10,439 nucleotides of DNA, taken from assembly GCA_041552775.1 (NCBI GenBank), contig JBFEKH010000072.1, positions 1-10,439 of the forward strand, in the 5' to 3' direction. A program made the translations under genes and the position numbers. Source of the DNA: Allopontixanthobacter sp041552775. Its GTDB lineage: Bacteria > Pseudomonadota > Alphaproteobacteria > Sphingomonadales > Sphingomonadaceae. The notes below the pieces were generated by a model. It was not told where the DNA came from. It saw only the letters and a program-made list of their open reading frames with translations, and ran no database searches. Positions 1 through 5,457 of the stretch are shown piece after piece (position 1 is the stretch's first letter; each line of letters opens with the position of its first letter).

Positions 1-1
1 A

Positions 2-103
2 GGCTGGCTGACAGACTTGGGCGCCTATTGGCAAGAGGAAATTGCCCCTCAGATCCCGCGTGACAGGATCAACCAAGCCGCCCCGGCATTCAGCAGCGAA
101 TAG
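2..103 (+). CDS. Possible 3' end of a protein gene cut by the left edge
   Basis: A reading frame is open from the first bases of the window to a TAG at 101-103 and would give a 33-residue C-terminal tail that looks protein-like (starts GWLTDLGAYW, then EEIAP). The other two plus-strand frames close earlier, or at once. About two thirds of its codons end in G or C, as in neighbouring genes. It would overlap the 3' end of the convergent membrane protein by 55 bp, which is longer than usual, and the two frames share wobble positions, so part of the codon signal could be borrowed. I do not recognise the family. It could be a chance open frame. Confidence 0.3.
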   Translation, partial: GWLTDLGAYWQEEIAPQIPRDRINQAAPAFSSE

Positions 104-315
104 GCCAGATAGGCCCATGCAATGAAAGCCCAGCCGTCAGCGACCATCAGCAAGGCCGCCAGCAGAACGATGAATTCCATCCCCAACATTGCGCCCTTGC
201 CGAACCGCTGGGTAAACCAGCCAATTTCGTCCAGTTTGGGGTGCCGGCTTTCCAATACAGCCCGGTGAAGGGCGAAATTGGCGATTCCCAGCAAGAAAAT
301 GATGATCAGAGCCAT
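49..315 (-). CDS. Small hypothetical membrane protein, three predicted helices
   Basis: An 88-residue hydrophobic protein with likely membrane segments at about residues 1-18, 43-60 and 62-84. A short charged stretch (ESRHPKLDEIGWFTQRFGK) lies between helices 1 and 2. I chose the ATG at 315 because the protein then begins directly with the first helix. The frame stays open further upstream, but that extension is polar, Cys/His-rich and unlike an N-terminus. A GTG at 321 is an equally possible start: an AAGGGA-like ribosome site lies about 13 bases upstream of it and about 19 upstream of the ATG. It stands alone, divergent from the UrcA-family gene, so it probably has its own promoter in the shared 209-bp gap. 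I do not recognise a named family, so no function is assigned. Confidence 0.7.
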   Translation of the reverse strand: MALIIIFLLGIANFALHRAVLESRHPKLDEIGWFTQRFGKGAMLGMEFIVLLAALLMVADGWAFIAWAYLAYSLLNAGAAWLILSRGI

Positions 316-380
316 GGCCACATAATTATGCACTTCCCTTCGTCGATTGCAAAATGCCATTCGTCCGGAATTTGAATGCA

Positions 381-401
381 TACATCCGCTGACTACATCC
401 G
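381..401. repeat. Short direct repeat TACATCCG in the divergent intergenic region
   Basis: The 8-mer TACATCCG occurs at 381-388 and again at 394-401, a period of 13 bp. It lies between the divergent membrane-protein and UrcA genes, where both promoters should be. It could be a binding site for a regulator, but 13 bp is not a whole number of helical turns and I cannot name a factor. The rest of this 209-bp gap shows no clear -35/-10 pair. Confidence 0.35.
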
Positions 402-524
402 TGGTCGAGTGCTGGATGATGGCAGTCGAAGTCAAGCTGCAGCGGGCAGCCGGTTGGCATAGACCAATCATGCGAAAGGCCGCCGAACCACCCTGAGGAC
501 GGCTCGCAAATGGAGGAAATTATC

Positions 525-842
525 ATGAAAAGCGCATATATTGCACTCGCCGCCATCGGCTCGACTCTTGCCCTCACTGCCGCAGCGGCTCCGGCGCTCG
601 CGCAGTCCGGTGGCGCCGATATGGTCGTTGAATATTCCGATCTGAACCTGGCAACTGAAAAGGGTCAAAAGGTTCTCGAGCGGCGGATCGACAAGGCCGC
701 AAAAGAATTCTGCGGCGTGGACCGCGGGACGACGGGATCACGGGTCCGGGATCCCAAGAAAATGGAATGTTACAAGCAGGCGAGAACCCTGGCCACGCAG
801 CAGATGGCAAAACTGCTCGATGATAAACGACTAGGCGGCTGA
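525..842 (+). CDS. UrcA family protein, secreted
   Basis: A 105-residue secreted protein. Residues 1-26 form a classic Sec signal peptide (Lys at 2, Ala/Leu-rich core, cleavage expected after ALA before Gln27). The mature part carries the UrcA pattern: a V-x-Y-x-D-L-N-L-x-T-x-x-G strand-turn segment at 34-47, then a basic helix (LERRIDKAAKEFCG) and a second helical segment around MECYKQAR. Cys63 and Cys82 are the only cysteines, could form one disulfide in the periplasm, and match the usual pair of this family. The start is set by GGAGG at 512-516, eight bases before the ATG at 525; an in-frame ATG at 510 overlaps that site and is unlikely. UrcA proteins are common in sphingomonads and caulobacters but their function is unknown. 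The gene is monocistronic, ending at a strong terminator. Confidence 0.85.
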   Translation: MKSAYIALAAIGSTLALTAAAAPALAQSGGADMVVEYSDLNLATEKGQKVLERRIDKAAKEFCGVDRGTTGSRVRDPKKMECYKQARTLATQQMAKLLDDKRLGG

Positions 843-858
843 GCACCCTTCAGCTGTC

Positions 859-902
859 GAAGCCCGAACTGGACCAGTCCCCCAGTTCGGGCTTCAATCT
901 TT
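859..902 (+). terminator. Rho-independent terminator after the UrcA-family gene
   Basis: A perfect 14-bp inverted repeat (GAAGCCCGAACTGG at 859-872, its complement at 882-895) encloses a 9-base loop and is followed by AATCTTT. It starts 16 bases after the UrcA stop codon. The T-tract is short, so efficiency is uncertain, but the stem is long and GC-rich. It separates this gene from the convergent kinase/regulator operon. Confidence 0.8.
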
Positions 903-977
903 CGGCGTCGCAACAAATGGGGATGGCCAATTTTCCCTTGGCTGGTGCCCGATCAGTTCGCCGCCAGCAACCGGCCG

Positions 978-1730
978 CTACCGGCCGGCCATCGCCTTGA
1001 CCTTGGCCAGATACGTCCGCCCGATCCTCAGGGCCTCCCCATCATCCAGTTCTGCCGACCACACGCCCAAGCCATCATGGCGCAGGCCGCGAATATTATC
1101 TCGGCGCAAGATCGTGGAACGATGGATACGGATGAATTCCGATGGGTTCAGGCGTTCCTCCAGGCCAGCGATCGTTTGCAGGAGGAGGTAGTTGGTCCCG
1201 GCGACGTGGAGCCGGACATAGTCGCGTTCCGCATCGATCCGGGAAACCTGGGCGATTTCGATCCTGACCAGTTCAGACCGGTGCGGCACCCACAATTCAG
1301 TCAGCCATTCACTCGTTGCTGCTGCCGCTTCGCTGCGCCGGGCCAAAGCCCTGTCTATTGCGCGAGTAAGCCGGTCTGGGGCGACCGGCTTCAGGACATA
1401 ATCAATCGCGTCCAGGTCGAATGCCTCGACCGCAAAATTATCATGTGCGGTTACAAAGATGACTGCTGGGCGCTTCTGTTTTGCGGGGTCGAGCTTTGCC
1501 AGCTTGCGCGCCACCGATAACCCGTCCACCTCGGGCATCGTCATGTCGAGCAGGACGAGGTCCGGTCCGAGTGCTTCGATCAGCCGCAACGCGGCCGCTC
1601 CGTCGCTTGCAGTGCCTACTACCGCCAGATCCTTCAATTTGGCGCAGATGACCTGCATCCGTTCCACCGCCAGGGGTTCGTCATCGACGATCAGCGTCCG
1701 GAGCGGGGCGTTTTCGATCTGGTCAGGCAT
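978..1730 (-). CDS. LytTR-type response regulator (REC-LytTR)
   Basis: A 250-residue transcription factor of the LytR/AlgR/AgrA type. The receiver domain spans about residues 10-125. It shows the acidic pair Asp16-Asp17, the phospho-acceptor Asp62 (in LVLLDMTMPEVDG), Thr94 (FVTAH) and Lys114 followed by Pro (VLKPV), so all phosphorylation residues are present. After an Ala/Arg/Glu linker comes a LytTR DNA-binding domain, about 148-247, recognised by ERDYVRLH near its start and the FIRIHRSTILRRDNI block. Such domains bind pairs of 9-10-bp direct repeats. The start ATG lies inside the 3' end of the kinase gene (8-bp overlap), indicating translational coupling. No clear Shine-Dalgarno is seen, which fits coupling. 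The partner kinase is the upstream gene. Targets are unknown; autoregulation is suggested by repeats upstream of the operon. Confidence 0.95.
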   Translation of the reverse strand: MPDQIENAPLRTLIVDDEPLAVERMQVICAKLKDLAVVGTASDGAAALRLIEALGPDLVLLDMTMPEVDGLSVARKLAKLDPAKQKRPAVIFVTAHDNFAVEAFDLDAIDYVLKPVAPDRLTRAIDRALARRSEAAAATSEWLTELWVPHRSELVRIEIAQVSRIDAERDYVRLHVAGTNYLLLQTIAGLEERLNPSEFIRIHRSTILRRDNIRGLRHDGLGVWSAELDDGEALRIGRTYLAKVKAMAGR

Positions 1731-3006
1731 GGGTCACCAGCGGCAGCCTCAATTCAGTCAGATATCCGTGTTCGGTCGGCCCGGAAGTGACGCTCGCATC
1801 CTTGCCAAATCGTGCTTCCAGTCGGTCGCGCACATTTGCCAGACCGATGCCGAAACCACGCGTGGCCCGACCATCGGTTCCGCCAAGTTCGTCAGCGGCC
1901 TTCTTGTCGCCTCGCCCATCATCGCTGACCGAAACCACCAGGCGGCCATATTCGGTTCTTGCGGCCACTGTAATTGTCACGGGCTCACGGTAGGGCGCAA
2001 CCGCATATTTGACCGAATTCTCGATCAGCGGCTGCAGGATCATGCCCGGCACGCGTGCTTCCACCAATCCAGACGGCAAGTCGAATTTGGTCTTCAGGCG
2101 GGCAGGAAAGCGAACCTTTTCGATCTCGAGATAGTGGCGTTGCAATTCGAATTCTTCAGCCAGCTCTACATCTGAAGTCGGATCATCCGCCAGGCTGTAG
2201 CGGTAGAAATTGGAGATCGTCTGGATCATTTCCTCGGCCCGCTCTGCCTTTCCGGTCATCACGAGCGCCGATAGGGAATTGAGGGTGTTGAACAGGAAAT
2301 GCGGATTGACCTGATAGCGCAGCGATCGCAGTTCGGAGGCCTTGGCTGCCCGTCGGAATTCACCCTCCCGCCGCTCCGACGCTTTCGCTTGCGCGCCCGC
2401 CAGTAGGGCCAGGTACAGCGAAGACCACGCCAGCAACAGGAAATATCGGCCTAGTGCGATGTCGGATAGTTGACGCCACTGGTCCAGCCCGGCCGATGCC
2501 TGCGCCAGAGTCAAAGTAGCAGGCTCCTTCGGTTTACTGGCGTTCGATCCAGGACCAGCAGCGCCTTCGGTATCGTCATATTGGCCCGGCAGGCCCGGCA
2601 CATCGACGAGCACATTGCCTGCCTCGTCACGCCGGATGCGGATTCCCTGACGTTCGCCCATCTTCTCCATCACCTGGGCTTCGATATCGGCGAATATCAT
2701 CTGGTTGGCCTGAGCGATCAACACCGCAGCGGGCAGGGCCAGCACCAGCGCGGCGGTGATCTTCGCCCATAAGGCGCGTTCGTCGAACAGGCGCAGGACC
2801 AGCCACATGGAGAAGGTGATGACGACGCCGGCAAGGCTGACCAGCCCGCGGCGCAACATCAGTTCGTTCTGCATTTCCAGCCCGACAATGCTGCCGCGCA
2901 GGGTCGTCAACAGGAAGTAACACAGCCAGAGGCCGACCATGGAGGCAATTACGACTCGCAGCGGCAGCCGTACCGGCGCAGTTTTGATCGATTCGGTAAA
3001 GTTCAT
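1723..3006 (-). CDS. Membrane sensor histidine kinase, LytS/YehU (His_kinase) type
   Basis: A 427-residue kinase. Four membrane segments are likely at about 18-38, 54-74, 83-103 and 186-205. Between helices 3 and 4 lies a polar loop of about 80 residues, with a charged helix-like part (AQVMEKMGERQ) and a Gly/Pro/Ser-rich linker around 138-165. A coiled stretch (211-229) leads to the His_kinase domain with the phospho-acceptor His236 in YQVNPHFLFNTLNSL. The ATPase domain shows the N box LIENSVKYA (327-335, Asn330), G1 SDDGRG (361-366) and G2 GFGIGL (384-389), so it should be active. This family autophosphorylates and passes phosphate to the LytTR regulator that overlaps its stop codon by 8 bp. 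The signal sensed is unknown. The start has no good Shine-Dalgarno, but it is the only Met before helix 1. Confidence 0.93.
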   Translation of the reverse strand: MNFTESIKTAPVRLPLRVVIASMVGLWLCYFLLTTLRGSIVGLEMQNELMLRRGLVSLAGVVITFSMWLVLRLFDERALWAKITAALVLALPAAVLIAQANQMIFADIEAQVMEKMGERQGIRIRRDEAGNVLVDVPGLPGQYDDTEGAAGPGSNASKPKEPATLTLAQASAGLDQWRQLSDIALGRYFLLLAWSSLYLALLAGAQAKASERREGEFRRAAKASELRSLRYQVNPHFLFNTLNSLSALVMTGKAERAEEMIQTISNFYRYSLADDPTSDVELAEEFELQRHYLEIEKVRFPARLKTKFDLPSGLVEARVPGMILQPLIENSVKYAVAPYREPVTITVAARTEYGRLVVSVSDDGRGDKKAADELGGTDGRATRGFGIGLANVRDRLEARFGKDASVTSGPTEHGYLTELRLPLVTHA

Positions 3007-3040
3007 CGTGTGATCATCTAGGCGTGGCCCTTGTGTGTAC

Positions 3041-3080
3041 GCCAGTGCCGTGGTCGAGCGGGCAGTGCCCTTGGTCGAGC
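3041..3080 (-). promoter_or_regulatory. Tandem direct repeat, candidate LytTR regulator binding site
   Basis: Read on the plus strand, the 9-mer TGGTCGAGC occurs exactly at 3051-3059 and 3072-3080, a 21-bp period with a 12-bp spacer. The flanking CAGTGCC is also repeated (3043-3049, 3063-3069, offset 20). Together they form an imperfect tandem repeat of about 20 bp. The nearer copy ends 45 bases before the kinase start codon. LytTR regulators such as AgrA and ComE are known to bind 9-bp direct repeats about 12 bp apart, so the architecture fits autoregulation by the operon's own regulator. The sequence itself does not match a published consensus that I can confirm. A TTGACA hexamer on the minus strand (3089-3084) lies next to the repeat, but no good -10 follows at normal spacing. 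Confidence 0.45.
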
Positions 3081-3121
3081 AATTGTCAATTCCGGTCGGA
3101 TTTGCCCCGCTGCTTCACGGA

Positions 3122-4648
3122 TCAGGTGCCGGGTAGCAAATGCTCCCGCGCGATCTTTTCCTTCCAGAAAGCCGGCGCCAGCGTGTGGACATTGTTGCCC
3201 TCGCTATCGACTGCGACCGTCACCGGCATGTTTTCTACCGTGAATTCATAGATCGCTTCCATGCCAAGGTCCTCGAACGCCACCACCTTGGCTTCCTTGA
3301 TCGCGCGGCTGACCAGATAGGCCGCCCCGCCAGTTGCCATCAGATAGGCGACCTTGTTTTCCGCAATCTGCTCGACCGCTCCCTGCCCGCGCTCTGCCTT
3401 GCCAATCATCAGCAGCAAGCCGAGTTCGAGCATCATCTTGGTAAACTTGTCCATTCGCGTGGCGGTGGTCGGGCCTGCCGGACCGACCGCTTCGCCCATG
3501 ATCGGATCAACTGGTCCGACATAATAGATCGCGCGGCCGGCAAAGCTGACCGGCAATTCCTCGCCCTTGGCCATCATGTCCGCGATCCGCTTGTGCGCCG
3601 CGTCGCGACCGGTCAGCATCTTGCCGGACAGCAGCAGGCGGTCGCCGTTTTTCCACGTTTGCACCTCTGCCGGAGTCATCGTGTCGAGATTGACCCGCTT
3701 GGCCGCTTCGTCAGGCTGCCAGTCGACATCGGGCCATTCGTCCAGCTTGGGCACTTCAAGGAAAGTCGGCCCAGAACCGTCCAGCGTGAAATGCGCATGT
3801 CGCGTGGCGGCGCAATTGGGGATCATCGCCACCGGCTTGCCCGCCGCATGGCATGGCGCATCGTAAATCTTCACATCGAGAATGGTCGACAGGCCGCCCA
3901 GCCCCTGCGCGCCAATCCCCAGCGCGTTGACCTTGTCGAAAATGTCGATCCGCAGCTGTTCGATATCGGTCTGGGCGCCGCGCGCCTTCAGCTGGCCCAT
4001 GTCGATCGGGTCCATCAGGCTCTGCTTGGCCAGCTTCATGCAATGTTCGGCAGTACCGCCGATACCGATGCCCAGCATGCCCGGCGGACACCAGCCCGCA
4101 CCCATCTGTGGGAGCATTTCCAGCACCCAGTCGACGATATTGTCGGACGGGTTCATCATCTTGAATTTGGACTTGTTCTCACTGCCGCCGCCCTTGGCCG
4201 CGACGTCGATCGAGACGGTGTTGCCTGGTACCATTTCGACGGACAACACGCAGGGCGTGTTATCGCGCGTATTGCGGCGGGTGAACGCCGGATCGGCCAG
4301 GATCGAGGCACGCAGCTTGTTTTCCGGGTTGGTGTAGGCCCGGCGAACGCCTTCATCGACCACGTCCTGCAAGCTTTTGTCCGAACCCAGCCGGCAATCC
4401 TGCCCCCATTTGACGAACACATTGACGATCCCGGTGTCCTGGCAGATCGGCCGGTGGCCTTCTGCGCACATCCGGCTGTTGGTCAGGATTTGTGCAATCG
4501 CGTCCTTGGCAGCGGGCCCCTGTTCGGCTTCATAGGCTTCGCCCAGAGCGCGAATGTAGTCCATTGGGTGGTAATAGGAGATATACTGCAGCGCGTCGGC
4601 CACGCTTTCGACGAGGTCCGCTTCGCGGATTGTCACCATTTCACTCAT
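3122..4648 (-). CDS. Fumarate hydratase class I, [4Fe-4S] type
   Basis: The oxygen-sensitive fumarase of the TCA cycle, converting fumarate and water to L-malate in the cytoplasm. Its 508 residues cover both family domains. The N-terminal (Fumerase) domain holds ICQDTGIVNVFVK. The C-terminal (Fumerase_C) domain holds SGKMLTGRDAAHKR and GPTTATRMDKF. Three cysteines are spaced like the cluster ligands of E. coli FumA: Cys69 (CQDTG), Cys187 (GWCPPG) and Cys279 (PNCAATRHAHF). I chose the ATG at 4648, reading MSEMVTIREAD, because a GGAG lies 10 bases upstream and the homologous region starts there; in-frame ATGs at 4669 and 4699 and a GTG at 4705 are possible but add an atypical basic segment. The gene is monocistronic; neighbours give no functional link. 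Confidence 0.95.
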   Translation of the reverse strand: MSEMVTIREADLVESVADALQYISYYHPMDYIRALGEAYEAEQGPAAKDAIAQILTNSRMCAEGHRPICQDTGIVNVFVKWGQDCRLGSDKSLQDVVDEGVRRAYTNPENKLRASILADPAFTRRNTRDNTPCVLSVEMVPGNTVSIDVAAKGGGSENKSKFKMMNPSDNIVDWVLEMLPQMGAGWCPPGMLGIGIGGTAEHCMKLAKQSLMDPIDMGQLKARGAQTDIEQLRIDIFDKVNALGIGAQGLGGLSTILDVKIYDAPCHAAGKPVAMIPNCAATRHAHFTLDGSGPTFLEVPKLDEWPDVDWQPDEAAKRVNLDTMTPAEVQTWKNGDRLLLSGKMLTGRDAAHKRIADMMAKGEELPVSFAGRAIYYVGPVDPIMGEAVGPAGPTTATRMDKFTKMMLELGLLLMIGKAERGQGAVEQIAENKVAYLMATGGAAYLVSRAIKEAKVVAFEDLGMEAIYEFTVENMPVTVAVDSEGNNVHTLAPAFWKEKIAREHLLPGT

Positions 4649-4820
4649 CGGATTGTAACTCCATTTCATCGATTGGACCGGGCGATCAAGCCGCTTCATT
4701 GTCACAGGCGGTCTGCAGCGTCAAAGTCCATGACGTTGGATTCGGGACTTGGCGGGAGATAGCTTACACCGTAAAGCCCCACCAGATCAGGACACTTTCC
4801 GAAGCCGGACCGGGTCCACA

Positions 4821-4848
4821 TTGACCAACTGTATTGTTGGTGTAATAC
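4821..4848 (+). promoter_or_regulatory. Candidate sigma-70 promoter for the pcm-like–tolC pair
   Basis: TTGACC (4821-4826) and TAATAC (4843-4848) are separated by 16 bp, a good match to -35 and -10 boxes. The predicted transcription start, about 7 bases after the -10, falls at 4855-4856. That is the A of the first ATG of the pcm-like gene, so the transcript may be leaderless. Two interlaced inverted repeats cover the spacer and -10. The remainder of the 207-bp gap to the fumarase start (4649-4820) shows no promoter I would call with confidence for fumarase. Confidence 0.55.
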
Positions 4849-4851
4849 AGT
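4824..4851. repeat. Two interlaced inverted repeats over the promoter
   Basis: One pair is ACTGTATT (4828-4835) with AATACAGT (4844-4851), 8-bp perfect arms around an 8-bp spacer. The other is ACCAAC (4824-4829) with GTTGGT (4836-4841), 6-bp perfect arms around 6 bp. They interlock, each having one arm inside the other's span. They lie on the -35/-10 spacer and the -10, where an operator for a dimeric repressor would block RNA polymerase. No regulator gene is adjacent, so its identity is unknown. Confidence 0.5.
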
Positions 4852-4855
4852 AGAG

Positions 4856-5455
4856 ATGTCCACGATGAAAACGCTCACCAGCACCGAAGCCGCGCGCCGC
4901 GCGATGATCGACAGCCAACTGCGCACCAGCGGCGTCAACGAACCGTTCGTGCTGGCGCGCATGTCAGCAGTCCCGCGCGAAGATTTCGTACCCGCTGCAT
5001 CGCGCAAAACGGCCTATATCGATCGGGCAATCCCGCTCGAAAACGGCCGCCGACTGGCTGCACCGCTGTTCTACGGCATGATGCTGGCAGAGGCGCAGCC
5101 GCAGCTGGCAGACACTGCGTTGGTGGTGGATAGCGGCAGCGGCTATCTGCCTGAATTGCTCCGTCCACTGGTGGGTTCGGTCGATGTGATCACTCCGGAA
5201 GAAGCCCTTACCACCAGCCGCAAACGCACTGCATATTCGCTGTTGCTGGTTGATGGCGCGGTGGAAGAATTGCCGGACAGTCTGACCAAGCGCATTGCCG
5301 ATGGCGGCCGGGTGCTGACCGGCCTGGCCAGCAAGGGTGTGACGCGGTTGGCTGTGGGCCGCAAGACCGCGGGCGGCGTAGCATTGCTGCCACTGGCGGA
5401 ATTGGGCATTCCCCGCCTGTCCGAATTCGACAGAGCCGCCGGCTGGAGCTTCTGA
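4856..5455 (+). CDS. Protein-L-isoaspartate O-methyltransferase family protein, shortened and degenerate
   Basis: A 199-residue relative of Pcm. The N-terminal part is typical: RRAMIDSQLRTSGVN (14-28), a family-like segment AVPREDFVPAA (38-48) and YIDRAIPL (54-61). True Pcm enzymes then carry a Ser/Thr-containing substrate segment (QTISAP type); here it reads RRLAAP. The SAM-binding motif I is poor (VVDSGSGYLPEL, 90-101), and the region between it and YSLLLVDGAVEELP (127-140) looks about 20 residues shorter than I expect, so the fold may lack a strand and helix. The C-terminus (GGRVLTGLASKGVTRLAVGRK) is again family-like. Repair activity is therefore doubtful. It lies two bases before tolC, an arrangement I recall from other sphingomonads. 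The start at 4856 lacks a clear Shine-Dalgarno; Met4 at 4865 is an alternative. Confidence 0.8.
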   Translation: MSTMKTLTSTEAARRAMIDSQLRTSGVNEPFVLARMSAVPREDFVPAASRKTAYIDRAIPLENGRRLAAPLFYGMMLAEAQPQLADTALVVDSGSGYLPELLRPLVGSVDVITPEEALTTSRKRTAYSLLLVDGAVEELPDSLTKRIADGGRVLTGLASKGVTRLAVGRKTAGGVALLPLAELGIPRLSEFDRAAGWSF

Positions 5456-5457
5456 TC

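Noticed and set aside
915..945. Short inverted repeat GCCAA / TTGGC as a terminator for the minus-strand kinase/regulator operon
   Set aside because: The stem is only 5 bp with a 7-base loop and there is no T-tract on the minus strand.
1459..2175. A 238-codon plus-strand open frame within the kinase/regulator operon
   Set aside because: It is antisense to two overlapping genes with complete catalytic motifs and has no motif or ribosome site of its own.
3140..4762. A 540-codon open frame on the plus strand antisense to fumarase
   Set aside because: It lies fully opposite a clear class I fumarase. Its translation is His/Arg/Asp-rich with no recognisable motif. Long antisense frames are expected where GC-rich codon use removes stops on the opposite strand.
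4762..4777. GCTTAC / GTAAAGC hairpin upstream of fumarase
   Set aside because: The arms are imperfect and the loop is only three bases. There is no T-tract or riboswitch-like context, so chance is more likely.
4828..4851. LexA (SOS) box in the pcm-like promoter, because of CTGTATT...AATACAG
   Set aside because: The CTG and CAG halves are 16 bases apart instead of the 10 in the E. coli LexA box, and alphaproteobacterial LexA uses a different direct-repeat motif.
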